A DNA stretch of 64,000 nt, from NCBI RefSeq assembly GCF_036322705.1, contig NZ_AP027270.1, forward strand, positions 2,543,501 through 2,607,500. The letters run 5' to 3'. This DNA is from Maricaulis maris (lineage in GTDB: Bacteria; Pseudomonadota; Alphaproteobacteria; Caulobacterales; Maricaulaceae). A program made the translations under genes and the position numbers. A model generated the notes under the pieces. It was not told the DNA's origin and did not search any database. It saw only the letters and a list, made by a program, of their open reading frames with translations. Positions 1 through 8,312 of the stretch are shown here, one piece after another. Position 1 is the stretch's first letter. Each line of letters opens with the position of its first letter.

Positions 1-648
1 GTTCGAAAGACCACCCGAAACATGACAGCCGGGCAGGTTCTCGCGAATCCGGCGCGTCGCCTCGATGAAATCGACAGCATAGTTATTATGCTCCTCGATC
101 CCGGTCGCCACGGCGAAAATATTGGGGTCAAAGATGATGTCTTCCGGCGGAAAGCCGATCTCGTCGACCAGGATTTTGTAAGCGCGGTCGCAGATCTCGA
201 ACTTGCGCGCGGCGGTATCAGCCTGGCCGGTCTCATCGAACGCCATGACCACGACGGCCGCACCATAGGCCAGGCACTTGCCGGCCTGCTCGCGAAACTG
301 CTTCTCGCCTTCCTTGAGGCTGATCGAATTGACGATCGCCTTGCCCTGGGTGTTCTGCAGACCCGCTTCGATGACGTCCCATTTCGAGCTGTCGACCATA
401 ACCGGGACGCGGGCCACGTCCGGCTCGCCTGCGATCATGCGCAGGAAGCGGGTCATGGCCTCGACACTGTCGAGCAGGCCCTCATCCATGTTCACATCGA
501 TGATCTGGGCACCATTCTCGACCTGCTGACGGGCAACAGACACGGCTTCCGCATAATCACCCTCGGTAATCAGCTTCCGGAAGCGGGCCGAGCCGGTAAC
601 ATTCGTACGCTCGCCAACATTGACGAAACTGGGGACGGAAACGGTCAT
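1..648 (-). CDS. metH: Cobalamin-dependent methionine synthase, pterin/B12 half (partial, 3' end outside window)
   Basis: Second half of a split MetH: it transfers the methyl group of 5-methyltetrahydrofolate through cobalamin to homocysteine in the cytoplasm. The 216 visible codons are the folate-binding barrel: NVGERTN at residues 10-16, DVNMDEG at 51-57 and MVDSSKW at 84-90. The cap, B12-binding and reactivation domains would lie beyond position 1. The ATG at 646-648 is 12 bp after the stop of the homocysteine-binding half, so both are surely co-transcribed behind metF. The homocysteine barrel is a separate protein here, the two-gene arrangement seen in many alphaproteobacteria. Identity is secure; the C-terminal domain content is inferred. 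Confidence 0.93.
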   Translation of the reverse strand, partial: MTVSVPSFVNVGERTNVTGSARFRKLITEGDYAEAVSVARQQVENGAQIIDVNMDEGLLDSVEAMTRFLRMIAGEPDVARVPVMVDSSKWDVIEAGLQNTQGKAIVNSISLKEGEKQFREQAGKCLAYGAAVVVMAFDETGQADTAARKFEICDRAYKILVDEIGFPPEDIIFDPNIFAVATGIEEHNNYAVDFIEATRRIRENLPGCHVSGGLSN

Positions 649-660
649 GTCAGAATGGCC

Positions 661-1719
661 TCAGGATGCCAGCTCAAAGGGTTCCAGGCCGGACAGGCGC
701 ATAGCACGCTTGTGTTTGGCCGGACGACGAGGGGCCGCTGAACCGGCAGCCGCGGCAATGGCCCGGATATGATCCGGCGTGGTGCCGCAGCAGCCACCCA
801 GAATGTTGACCAGGCCGGACTCCGCCCATTCGCCGAGATGGGAGGCGGTCTGGTCCGGCGTTTCGTCATACTCGCCCATATCGTTCGGCAGGCCGGCATT
901 GGGGTAGGCGATGATGCGGGTATCAGCGACACGGGACAGCTCGCTGATATAGGGCCGCATCTCATCGGCACCCAGCGCACAATTCAGCCCGACCGCCCAA
1001 GGCCGGGCATGCCGGACCGAGTACCAGAAGGCTTCGGCCGTCTGGCCCGACAGGGTTCGTCCTGATCGATCAGTGATTGTTCCGGAGATAATGATGGGAA
1101 CAGTGTTGCCGGTCTGGGCGCGCAGATCGAGCAGGGCCTTGATCGCCGCCTTCGCATTGAGGGTATCGAAGATGGTTTCGATCAGAAAGAAATCGACGAA
1201 AGCTTCCATCGCCTCCGCCTGTTCGAGATAGGCCGCGCGAACGGTCTCGAAATCGACATCGCGAAAGCCCGGATCGTTCACATCCGGCGAGATGGACAGT
1301 GTCTTATTGGTCGGACCGATCGCGCCGGCCACTGCCCGGATACTACCCGTCTCAGACGTGACCTGGTCCGCAGCCTCGCGGGCAAGTCGCGCACCTTCAC
1401 GGGCGATTTCCGGCGCCAATGCCTGCATCTCGTAATCGGCCTGTGCGATCGAGGTGGCCGAGAATGTGTTGGTTTCAACAATGTCCGCGCCAGCCTCGAA
1501 ATAGGCCCTGTGTATTGCTTTCACAGCGTCCGGCGCCGAAAGGTTGAGAATGTCATTATTGCCCTTGATCGACACGCCCCAGTCAGAAAACCGCATTGCC
1601 CGGTAGCCGTCTTCATCAAGCTTGAGATCCTGGATCTGCGTCCCCATGGCCCCATCAAGAATGAGTACCCGCTCCGCTCCTTTGGCCTCTATAGCCTTGA
1701 TACGGTTTTCTCGCGTCAT
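661..1719 (-). CDS. metH: Methionine synthase, homocysteine-binding half
   Basis: A 352-residue homocysteine S-methyltransferase barrel, the N-terminal module of MetH as a stand-alone protein. It shows DGAMGTQ at residues 22-28 and the zinc ligands expected for thiol activation: the Cys of GLNCALG near residue 245 and the Cys pair of GGCCGT near residue 310. It would bind Zn-homocysteine and accept the methyl group from the cobalamin half encoded just downstream. Its ATG overlaps the metF stop in an ATGA junction (1716-1719), indicating translational coupling. It could in principle be a betaine- or S-methylmethionine-dependent enzyme, but the neighbour at 1-648 makes split MetH far more likely. 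Confidence 0.93.
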   Translation of the reverse strand: MTRENRIKAIEAKGAERVLILDGAMGTQIQDLKLDEDGYRAMRFSDWGVSIKGNNDILNLSAPDAVKAIHRAYFEAGADIVETNTFSATSIAQADYEMQALAPEIAREGARLAREAADQVTSETGSIRAVAGAIGPTNKTLSISPDVNDPGFRDVDFETVRAAYLEQAEAMEAFVDFFLIETIFDTLNAKAAIKALLDLRAQTGNTVPIIISGTITDRSGRTLSGQTAEAFWYSVRHARPWAVGLNCALGADEMRPYISELSRVADTRIIAYPNAGLPNDMGEYDETPDQTASHLGEWAESGLVNILGGCCGTTPDHIRAIAAAAGSAAPRRPAKHKRAMRLSGLEPFELAS

Positions 1720-2624
1720 GATGCCGCCGCCACCCGTGCTCGATCCCCGGATCTGACACCCAGCAGCTGACAGGTCGAGAGTGCCAGCTCGGCTCGATTG
1801 AGCGTATAAAAATGGAACCCGTCCACCCCGCCATTCCGCAGATTACTGCACAGCTTCGCCGCGACATGAGCTGTGACCAATTGGCGGGTGACAGGATCAT
1901 CGTCGAGTCCGTCATAGGCCTCGTGCAACCATTTCGGCAAGCTGGTGCCACAAAGCCCTGCGATCCGCTTCAGTCCGTTGAAATTAGGTTGCAACATAAC
2001 ACCCGGCACCAAAGGAATATTGACCCCAGCCTCCACCGCCCTATCCCGGAAGCGGAAATAGATATCCGCATCGAAAAAAAACTGGGTAATTGCCCGCGTG
2101 GCGCCAGCATCAATTTTGGCCTTGAGCAAATCAATATCAAAATCCGGAGTGGGACTCTCCGGGTGTGTCTCGGGGTAACATCCGACTGAAATCTCGAAAT
2201 CGCCAATATTCCGAATCCCGGCAGCCAGCTCAGCTGCGTTAGCATATCCGTTTTCCGGCGGCGAATACGCTCCGCCAATGGCATCGGGCGGATCTCCGCG
2301 CAACGCCACTATGTGACGCACGCCGGATGCCCAATAGTCACGGATCACCTCATCGACCTCCTCTCGCGTCGCATTGACACAGGTGAGATGGGCGGCAGGC
2401 CGGATAGTTGTTTCCTCGACGATCCGATGGACAGTCCGATGGGTCCGATCACGGGTCGACCCGCCAGCCCCGTAGGTCACAGACACGAAGCTAGGTGCGA
2501 GCGGCTCCAAACGAGAAATCGATTCCCAAAGCGTGGCTTCCATCGCGTCTGTTTTGGGAGGGAAAAATTCGAACGAGACCGCGAGGTCGCGGCTGGCGTT
2601 CGAAATCTCGGCATCGGGTCCCAT
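1716..2624 (-). CDS. metF: 5,10-methylenetetrahydrofolate reductase
   Basis: MetF reduces methylene-THF to methyl-THF with FAD and NAD(P)H, making the methyl donor for the downstream MetH halves. The 302-residue protein has FEFFPPK near residue 17, VTYGAGGSTRDRT near residue 50, ALRGDPP near residue 110 and ITQFFFD near residue 190, all typical of the TIM barrel. The open frame runs much further upstream, antisense to metK, but the start is fixed at the ATG at 2622-2624 by an AAGGAG (complement of 2632-2637) seven bases upstream. It is first in the leftward operon metF-metH1-metH2 and shares its promoter region with divergent metK. Confidence 0.95.
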   Translation of the reverse strand: MGPDAEISNASRDLAVSFEFFPPKTDAMEATLWESISRLEPLAPSFVSVTYGAGGSTRDRTHRTVHRIVEETTIRPAAHLTCVNATREEVDEVIRDYWASGVRHIVALRGDPPDAIGGAYSPPENGYANAAELAAGIRNIGDFEISVGCYPETHPESPTPDFDIDLLKAKIDAGATRAITQFFFDADIYFRFRDRAVEAGVNIPLVPGVMLQPNFNGLKRIAGLCGTSLPKWLHEAYDGLDDDPVTRQLVTAHVAAKLCSNLRNGGVDGFHFYTLNRAELALSTCQLLGVRSGDRARVAAAS

Positions 2625-2674
2625 GATGTCACTCCTTGAAGCCCGTAAAGTTAAGGCAGGCCCTACATGTTCAC

Positions 2675-2690
2675 ATAAAGATATCTTTAT
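2675..2690. promoter_or_regulatory. Perfect 16-bp palindromic operator (metF side)
   Basis: ATAAAGATATCTTTAT is a perfect 16-bp palindrome 51 bp upstream of the metF start. The same half-sites (ATAAAG...CTTTAT) recur at 2799-2818 before metK. Paired palindromes between metF/metH and metK/ahcY fit an ArsR-family SAM-cycle regulator of the SahR type, which senses S-adenosylhomocysteine. That assignment is inferred from gene content and motif shape; no such regulator gene is in the window. Confidence 0.75.
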
Positions 2691-2798
2691 ATAAGATTGA
2701 TGGCTAGCCCCGCCGTAAGGTTGTTTCAGCACCAGAATTTTAAGCACCCCCGGCAGCTCGCACTTGCATCGCGGCCCCAGTTCTGGTCTATGCCCCGC

Positions 2799-2818
2799 AT
2801 ATAAAGCGATCTTTATAT
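2799..2818. promoter_or_regulatory. Palindromic operator (metK side)
   Basis: ATATAAAG-CGAT-CTTTATAT, with perfect 8-bp arms around a 4-bp centre, sharing its ATAAAG/CTTTAT core with the site at 2675-2690. It ends 13 bp before the GTG start of metK and overlaps the first bases of the metK ribosome binding site, so a bound protein would block transcription, either by occluding a start point at that spot or as a road-block to elongation. Confidence 0.75.
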
Positions 2819-2831
2819 GAGGATATATGCC

Positions 2832-3998
2832 GTGAGCCGATCGTCCTACATTTTTACATCTGAGAGCGTTTCCGAGGGCCACCCTGACAAGGTGTGTGAC
2901 CGTATCTCTGACACTATTGTCGATCTGTTCCTCGGCAAAGACCCAGAAGCTCGCGTTGCGTGCGAGACCCTGACCACCACCAATCAGATCGTCCTGGCCG
3001 GTGAAATCCGTTGCGCCGCAGCGGTTGACGACGCCGAAATCGAGGCTGCAACCCGTGAAGCAGTGCGCGACATCGGCTACGAGCAGGCCGGATTCCATTG
3101 GAAAAATTCTACCTTCCAAAACTTCCTGCATGAGCAGTCCGCCCACATTGCCCAAGGCGTCGACGCCAGCGGCGACAAGGATGAGGGCGCCGGCGACCAG
3201 GGCATCATGTTCGGATACGCCTCGGACGAGACACCCCAACTGATGCCGGCGCCGATCACCTACTCGCACCAGATCCTCAAGCGCATGGCCGAGCTTCGCA
3301 AATCAGGCGCGCGCCCCGAGTTTGAGCCGGACGCCAAGTCCCAGGTCACCATGCGCTATGAGAATGGCGTTCCGGCCGGTGTGACCTCTGTTGTGGTTTC
3401 GACCCAGCACAAGGAAGGCCTGACCCAGGCTGACATCCGCGAGCTGGTCCGCCCGATCGTCGCGGAGGTCCTGCCGGAAGGCTGGTTCCCGCCCGAGGAC
3501 GAATTCTACGTCAATCCGACCGGCACGTTTGTGATTGGTGGACCGGACGGCGATGCCGGTCTGACCGGTCGCAAGATCATTGTCGACACCTATGGCGGCG
3601 CGGCACCGCATGGCGGCGGCGCCTTCTCAGGCAAGGACCCGACCAAGGTTGATCGCTCGGCCGCCTATGCCTGCCGCTGGCTGGCGAAGAATGTCGTCGC
3701 CGCGGAGCTAGCCAAGCGCTGCACCATCCAGGTGTCGTACGCAATTGGCGTCTCCAAGCCGCTCTCGCTCTATGTGGACCTGCACGGCACCGGACGCGTC
3801 GACGAAGCCAAGCTCGAAGATGCTCTGATGCAAATGGCAGACCTGTCACCGCGCGGCATTCGAACGAAGCTTCAGCTGAACCGCCCGATCTATGCGCGCA
3901 CAGCGGCCTATGGCCACTTTGGCCGTACACCAACCGACGATGGCGGCTTTTCATGGGAGCGCACCGATCTCGCCGATCAGCTGCGCGGCCTACTCTAA
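2832..3998 (+). CDS. metK: S-adenosylmethionine synthetase
   Basis: MetK makes SAM from methionine and ATP. The 388-residue protein has the family signatures [12 protein letters not shown] near residue 15, [12 protein letters not shown] near residue 115 and the phosphate-binding [19 protein letters not shown] near residue 260. An in-frame ATG exists at 2817, but the GTG at 2832 is preferred: it gives the standard N-terminus [12 protein letters not shown] and has GAGGA at 2819-2823 eight bases upstream, whereas the ATG would lie inside the operator. It is followed by ahcY after a 75-bp gap containing a hairpin. Confidence 0.95.
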   Translation: MSRSSYIFTSESVSEGHPDKVCDRISDTIVDLFLGKDPEARVACETLTTTNQIVLAGEIRCAAAVDDAEIEAATREAVRDIGYEQAGFHWKNSTFQNFLHEQSAHIAQGVDASGDKDEGAGDQGIMFGYASDETPQLMPAPITYSHQILKRMAELRKSGARPEFEPDAKSQVTMRYENGVPAGVTSVVVSTQHKEGLTQADIRELVRPIVAEVLPEGWFPPEDEFYVNPTGTFVIGGPDGDAGLTGRKIIVDTYGGAAPHGGGAFSGKDPTKVDRSAAYACRWLAKNVVAAELAKRCTIQVSYAIGVSKPLSLYVDLHGTGRVDEAKLEDALMQMADLSPRGIRTKLQLNRPIYARTAAYGHFGRTPTDDGGFSWERTDLADQLRGLL

Positions 3999-4011
3999 AC
4001 ACCTCAATCAC

Positions 4012-4036
4012 TTTGGGCCGGCGATGTCGGCCCAAA
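4012..4036 (+). terminator. Hairpin between metK and ahcY
   Basis: TTTGGGCCG (4012-4020) pairs perfectly with CGGCCCAAA (4028-4036) around a 7-base loop, 13 bp after the metK stop. No T-run follows, so it may be a partial terminator, an mRNA stabiliser or an attenuator setting the metK:ahcY ratio rather than a full stop. No known SAM/SAH riboswitch fold was recognised here. Confidence 0.55.
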
Positions 4037-4073
4037 CCCCAACACACCAATACTGCCCAAAAAGAAGGACCTG

Positions 4074-5489
4074 ATGGTCATGACGCAATTTGCTGCGGAC
4101 AAACCCTATGTCGTGAAAGACATGTCGCTGGCCAAATGGGGCCGGATCGAATTCGACATGGCCGAGATTGAGATGCCGGGCCTGATGGCCTTGCGCGAAG
4201 AATACAAGGACGCGCAGCCGCTCAAGGGCGCGCGCATTGCCGGCTCGCTGCACATGACCGTGCAGACGGCGATCCTGATCGAGACGCTGACCGCTCTGGG
4301 TGCTGAAGTGCGGTGGGCCTCGTGCAACATCTTCTCGACCCAGGACCACGCCGCCGCCGCGATTGCCGAGACCGGCGTGCCGGTCTTCGCGACCAAGGGT
4401 GAGACGCTTGAGGAATACTGGGACTATGCCGACGCCATCTTCCATTGGCCGAACGGCGAAACCGCCAACATGATCCTCGATGATGGTGGCGACGCGACCA
4501 TGTATCTGATCCTCGGCGAAAAGGCGGAGGCCGATCCGTCCATCCTCAATCACCCGAAGTCGGAAGAGGAAACCTTCCTCTTCGCCCAGATCAGGAAGCG
4601 CATTGCTGCCTCCCCGGGCTGGTTCGCCAAGGCAAAGGCCGCGATCAAGGGTGTATCGGAAGAAACCACCACCGGCGTGATGCGTCTCTACCAGATGCAC
4701 AAGCGCGGCGAGCTGCCCTTCCCGGCGATCAATGTGAATGACAGCGTCACCAAGTCGAAATTCGACAATCGCTATGGCTGCCGCGAAAGCCTCGTCGACG
4801 CGATCCGTCGCGGCACCGATGTGATGATGGCCGGCAAGAAGGCCGTCGTCTGCGGTTATGGCGATGTGGGCAAGGGCTCCGCCGAATCGCTCGCGGGCGC
4901 CGGCGCCCGCGTCTATGTCACCGAGATCGACCCGATCTGCGCCCTGCAGGCCTGCATGGATGGCTTCGAGGTCGTCCGCCTGAATGACGTGGTCGGCGAC
5001 ATGGACATCTTCGTCACCGCGACCGGCAACAAGGACATCATCACCGTCGACCACATGCGCGTGATGAAGGACATGGCGATCGTCTGCAATATCGGCCACT
5101 TCGACAACGAGATTCAGGTCGAGAGCCTGAAGAATTTCAAGTGGACCAATGTGAAGCCGCAGGTCGACCTGGTCGAATTCCCGGAAGGCAACCGCATCGT
5201 TCTGCTGTCGGAAGGCCGCCTGGTGAACCTCGGCAATGCCACCGGCCACCCGAGCTTCGTGATGTCTGCCAGCTTCACCAACCAGACGCTGGCCCAGATC
5301 GAACTCTGGACCAAGGGCGAGAACTATTCGAACGAGGTCTACATCCTGCCCAAGCACCTCGACGAAAAGGTCGCCGCACTGCACCTCGACAAGCTCGATG
5401 CCAAGCTGACCGTGCTTTCGGAAGACCAGGCCGATTATATCGGCATCCCGCAAGCCGGCCCGTTCAAGGCCGAGCATTACCGCTACTAG
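4074..5489 (+). CDS. ahcY: S-adenosylhomocysteine hydrolase
   Basis: Hydrolyses SAH to adenosine and homocysteine with bound NAD, closing the SAM cycle. The 471-residue protein has [10 protein letters not shown] near residue 60, [16 protein letters not shown] near residue 82, the NAD-binding [12 protein letters not shown] near residue 260, and the C-terminal tail [10 protein letters not shown] that contributes to the neighbouring subunit's cofactor site. It carries the extra segment around residues 105-145 typical of the long bacterial form. AAGAAGG at 4062-4068 serves either ATG 4074 or ATG 4080; the true start may be the second. It ends before a strong terminator. Confidence 0.95.
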   Translation: MVMTQFAADKPYVVKDMSLAKWGRIEFDMAEIEMPGLMALREEYKDAQPLKGARIAGSLHMTVQTAILIETLTALGAEVRWASCNIFSTQDHAAAAIAETGVPVFATKGETLEEYWDYADAIFHWPNGETANMILDDGGDATMYLILGEKAEADPSILNHPKSEEETFLFAQIRKRIAASPGWFAKAKAAIKGVSEETTTGVMRLYQMHKRGELPFPAINVNDSVTKSKFDNRYGCRESLVDAIRRGTDVMMAGKKAVVCGYGDVGKGSAESLAGAGARVYVTEIDPICALQACMDGFEVVRLNDVVGDMDIFVTATGNKDIITVDHMRVMKDMAIVCNIGHFDNEIQVESLKNFKWTNVKPQVDLVEFPEGNRIVLLSEGRLVNLGNATGHPSFVMSASFTNQTLAQIELWTKGENYSNEVYILPKHLDEKVAALHLDKLDAKLTVLSEDQADYIGIPQAGPFKAEHYRY

Positions 5490-5534
5490 GCCAGCGACCA
5501 GGCCAGCGCCGAGGCCTGTCCGGCATGCACAGCA

Positions 5535-5566
5535 AACGCCCCGGTTCCACGAGCCGGGGCGTTTTT
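5535..5566 (+). terminator. Rho-independent terminator of metK-ahcY
   Basis: AACGCCCCGG (5535-5544) and CCGGGGCGTT (5554-5563) form a perfect 10-bp GC-rich stem followed by a run of T (5562-5566), 46 bp after the ahcY stop. Confidence 0.9.
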
Positions 5567-5573
5567 GGTCCGG

Positions 5574-5984
5574 CTATTCGGTAATCGGCAGGCAGTTGCA
5601 GGCGGCTGCGGACGTCCAGTCCAGCCGGATCCAGCAAAGCGCCGTCTCGCGATCATGAAATTGCCCGACCTTCCGGCCGAGCGAGTGGGCGACGGTGGCC
5701 ACGATCATCGACACGGTCTCCTGGTCCTCGGCGCGACCAACGAAGCCGAGCTTGGTGCCGGGAAGAAGGTCATCGACAAGGCCCTGGACGTTATCGATGA
5801 TTTCAACCGGCGGCGCCTCGATCGAGGCGTCTGTAATGTCGATAATGGCGCCGCGCACGGAATTGGCATTCGCCACCGCCTTCAACTCGAGACGGGATGC
5901 CCTGATTTCATCACCGCTGACGACGCCGATATGGATCAGGCAGGCTGCATGATTGGCGGGAACATGTGTGACGGTGAAAGTCAT
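5574..5984 (-). CDS. SpoIIAA/STAS-like small protein
   Basis: A 136-residue soluble protein with no signal peptide. The pattern of alternating strands and helices, a central RGAIIDITD strand-loop near residue 45, and the C-terminal DRETALCWI resemble the SpoIIAA-like/STAS family of small cytosolic proteins; this is recognition by pattern only. There are two Cys residues near the C-terminus (AAACNC). It lies 23 bp upstream of nothing obvious on its strand and is convergent with ahcY across the terminator at 5535-5566. No function can be assigned. Confidence 0.7.
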   Translation of the reverse strand: MTFTVTHVPANHAACLIHIGVVSGDEIRASRLELKAVANANSVRGAIIDITDASIEAPPVEIIDNVQGLVDDLLPGTKLGFVGRAEDQETVSMIVATVAHSLGRKVGQFHDRETALCWIRLDWTSAAACNCLPITE

Positions 5985-6007
5985 TGCGTGCCGGCTTGCT
6001 CCCCTGA

Positions 6008-6589
6008 TCAGGCTCGTTCATCCCGAAAATCGTACACTTCAGCATCCGTGACCAGCCCATCCAATGGCTCATCATGAGCTTGGGCGGGAAGCTCGGCAAC
6101 CATTTGACAATCGAAAGCCAGACCGATCGCGAGGATGGGGCCGGTCGCACGCAGAGCGGCCAGCGTGTAGTCATAATACCCTTTGCCGAAGCCAAGCCGG
6201 TTACCGGCCCGGTCGCAAGCAAGCAGCGGAACCAGGACCAGACCCGGGTGACACTCCGGCTGGCTTGAAAGCGGCTCGAAGACGCCCATGCCGCGCCGCT
6301 CCAGCGCGTCACCCTTCCGGTAGGCGCGGAATGTCAGCGGACGCCCCGGCCCCTCGACCACGGGAAGACACAGCCGGGCTCCACCGGTGACAAGACGCTC
6401 CATGAGCGGGCGGGGGTCGATTTCGCCGGCAAGCGGCCAGTAGCCGGCCACGACGCCACCGGGTGACGGCAGCCAATGGTCCGGAAATCGGGAGGCGAGC
6501 GCCCGCCCCGCATCCGGCGATACCAAGCCGGCTTCACGACGCCGCTCCAGCATGCGGGACCGCAGCGCGGGCTTGTCCGTGGAAATCAT
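6008..6589 (-). CDS. fau: 5-formyltetrahydrofolate cyclo-ligase
   Basis: Converts 5-formyl-THF to 5,10-methenyl-THF with ATP. The 193-residue protein has the family hallmark GFGKGYYD near residue 133 and the conserved PLLACDRAGNRLG just before it, plus a basic N-terminus (LRSRMLERRR) that lines the ATP site. It lies immediately downstream of a 6S RNA-like segment and zapA on the same strand, reproducing the zapA-ssrS-fau order known from many proteobacteria. The folate role also fits the metF/metH genes nearby. Confidence 0.93.
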   Translation of the reverse strand: MISTDKPALRSRMLERRREAGLVSPDAGRALASRFPDHWLPSPGGVVAGYWPLAGEIDPRPLMERLVTGGARLCLPVVEGPGRPLTFRAYRKGDALERRGMGVFEPLSSQPECHPGLVLVPLLACDRAGNRLGFGKGYYDYTLAALRATGPILAIGLAFDCQMVAELPAQAHDEPLDGLVTDAEVYDFRDERA

Positions 6590-6614
6590 GTGGCGGCTCC
6601 ACTCGCGCCGTTAG

Positions 6615-6775
6615 AGCGTGTATATCCCCACAAACCCGACTGTTCAGGTGGGCACCACTTGAACGGGACCAGGGTCCCAGACAGAGGCAGTTCCCTCGTG
6701 GAGGTGTACGGTCCGCAGGATAAACGCTCCAGTCGAACGCAGCAGATAACCGCCACCCCCTATGTGGGGCCGAAT
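6615..6775 (-). ncRNA. ssrS: 6S RNA (candidate)
   Basis: The 195-bp gap between zapA and fau holds a segment that folds as a long interrupted rod on the minus strand, as 6S RNA does. CCCCACA (complement of 6763-6769) pairs with TGTGGGG (complement of 6626-6632) as the closing stem. Inside it, CGACTG pairs with CAGTCG and GGACC with GGTCC, with an apical GAGGG/CCTC hairpin and a side hairpin GTTCAAGTGG/CCACCTGAAC on the 3' arm of the central bubble. 6S RNA mimics an open promoter and binds sigma-70 RNA polymerase. Ends are approximate; support is position plus hand-found pairings. Confidence 0.78.
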
Positions 6776-6785
6776 GGGCCGAAGC

Positions 6786-7211
6786 TCAAGCGTCGGCTTC
6801 GGCAAGTGCGTCATTCTGCGCAGACAGGATTTCATCGTCATCCGCATCGAGCTCACCGGTTTCCATCGCCCCGGCGAAACGCTCCATCCGGGCAGCCAGC
6901 CGGTTGAGCTGGTCGGTCAGACGCGTGCGGGCTTCGGCATGCAGGCTGGCGGCGCCGTGATTTTCGTGCCGCAGGCGTTGCAACTGGCCCTCGAGGCTCT
7001 CGATGCGACCGTCGGACTCCCGCAAATCGTCGACAAGAATGAGCGACGCCATCAGCAATAGCCGCAAATCACCGATCTGGCCGACCTGGCCCGAAATTTC
7101 CGAGACGCGCTTGTCGAGGCTTGCCGCGAGCTCGCGAAGATAAGCTTCCTGACCCTCTTCGCAACCGATGGTGAAGTCCCGACCATTGAGAGTGACGGTC
7201 ACGCGCGACAT
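6786..7211 (-). CDS. zapA: Cell division protein ZapA
   Basis: ZapA crosslinks FtsZ filaments at the division ring. The 141-residue protein starts SRVTVTLNGRDFTIGC, the ZapA N-terminal domain, followed by a long helical coiled-coil region (about residues 45-110) and an acidic tail. The open frame extends to 7241, but the ATG at 7209-7211 gives the family start. It begins 4 bp after the stop of the preceding DUF4164-like gene, a typical alphaproteobacterial pairing. Confidence 0.88.
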   Translation of the reverse strand: MSRVTVTLNGRDFTIGCEEGQEAYLRELAASLDKRVSEISGQVGQIGDLRLLLMASLILVDDLRESDGRIESLEGQLQRLRHENHGAASLHAEARTRLTDQLNRLAARMERFAGAMETGELDADDDEILSAQNDALAEADA

Positions 7212-7215
7212 CGGC

Positions 7216-7509
7216 TCAGTCCTCCCCACGGAGAAGATCACGGAGTTCGGTTATCGCGCCATCCAGCGCGTCTGACGCAAACTGTGCCGCCTCCTGCAAA
7301 GCGGCCTCGCGACCGCGCGCCTCGTCCAGCGCTTCGGCGAGGTGGGCGCGATCAACATCGGCGTCCCGTGCTTCGATCGCGGCAAGCTCGGCCCGCTTTA
7401 CCCGCGACCGCATGGACCGCGCTGCACCCTCCACGCGCGTCATGGCGCCGTCCAGCCGTGCGATCACAGCCTCCAGGGCATCTTCAGGCATATCCGGACG
7501 CACGTTCAT
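7216..7509 (-). CDS. DUF4164-like coiled-coil protein upstream of zapA
   Basis: About 97 residues, almost entirely helical and charged (residues 10-90 read as one coiled coil). It resembles the small DUF4164 proteins commonly found directly before zapA in alphaproteobacteria, and a division role is inferred only from that. The frame is open to 7653; the ATG at 7507-7509 is chosen because the family is short and the upstream extension looks non-coding. The start is uncertain: ATG 7491 is an alternative. Confidence 0.65.
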   Translation of the reverse strand: MNVRPDMPEDALEAVIARLDGAMTRVEGAARSMRSRVKRAELAAIEARDADVDRAHLAEALDEARGREAALQEAAQFASDALDGAITELRDLLRGED

Positions 7510-7724
7510 GCGCTGAGAATCAACTGTGTCGCGGCAAAGTTCAAGTTCTTGATCAACTTCATCCCCTGCGGCATTGAGTTCATATCCCTTCATGGCGGTG
7601 AAAAGGGGCCAAATCGAGGTGCCGCGGCCGGTCGGCCTGCCGCCGGGCATCATTTGACGCTTGTGTCCTGACAGTCCACAAGGTCAAAGCTTTACAGCGC
7701 TCGAACCAAAGGCGATTTCGACAG

Positions 7725-8312
7725 ATGCTTTCCCTTCCCGACTGGGCATTCTACCCGATCGCGACCGCAGCGGCTGCCGCCATGATTGCCGCGGCCATGA
7801 GCTTTGGGGACACCGATCACCGCACACCGGAGGAGATTCGCGCTGAGGGCCTGATCTATGAGGGCGAACGCCTGGCGGGGATGACACTGGGAAATGGTCT
7901 CACTATCGAATTCCTCACTGAGGACGGCTCGCAGTTTGCCCGCATTGCCGCAGCCCGCGGTCCCTTGGACGGCCTCCAGTCGGCGGGTGCGTTTTTCACG
8001 CTGTCACCAGACGAGATCGAAGCGTTTCAGGGGCACCGCCTGCGAGTGACTTACACACTCCGGGCAACCCCGGACCAGGGGGCTGAACAGACCCTCCTCA
8101 ATGTCTTCATACCCGGTCGGAGCCAGGCCGATTGGGAGAGCCAAGAAACCAGCGAAAACTATGAGAGCCTGACGATCGAACTCTTGCCCGCGCGCTGCGA
8201 ACTTGCCTTCGCCTATGTCAGCCTCTGGCCGGACTGGCGCGCACAGCGCAACCGGATCGACCTGCAGCGTGTCGAAATCACCGCGTTGGAACCCCTGCCC
8301 TGCGAAAGTTAG
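7725..8312 (+). CDS. Hypothetical membrane-anchored protein
   Basis: A 195-residue protein with one N-terminal membrane segment (about residues 8-27, alanine-rich) followed by a periplasmic-type domain of about 165 residues rich in beta-strand patterns. Two Cys residues near the C-terminus (ARCELAF and LPCES) could form a disulfide. It is probably an inner-membrane anchored periplasmic protein. It runs convergent with the glycosyltransferase gene and overlaps its stop by 4 bp. I do not recognise a family. Confidence 0.7.
   Translation: MLSLPDWAFYPIATAAAAAMIAAAMSFGDTDHRTPEEIRAEGLIYEGERLAGMTLGNGLTIEFLTEDGSQFARIAAARGPLDGLQSAGAFFTLSPDEIEAFQGHRLRVTYTLRATPDQGAEQTLLNVFIPGRSQADWESQETSENYESLTIELLPARCELAFAYVSLWPDWRAQRNRIDLQRVEITALEPLPCES

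Noticed and set aside
2625-2831. SAM riboswitch before metK or metF
   Set aside because: No SAM-I/II or SAM-SAH core was found; the palindromes explain regulation better.
2625-3269. Long upstream extension of the metF frame
   Set aside because: It runs antisense through metK and lacks a start signal; the family N-terminus and a good ribosome site fix the start at 2624.
4008-5477. 489-codon open frame antisense to ahcY
   Set aside because: GC-rich third-position shadow of a conserved gene; repetitive Asp/Val/His/Gly composition and no family match.
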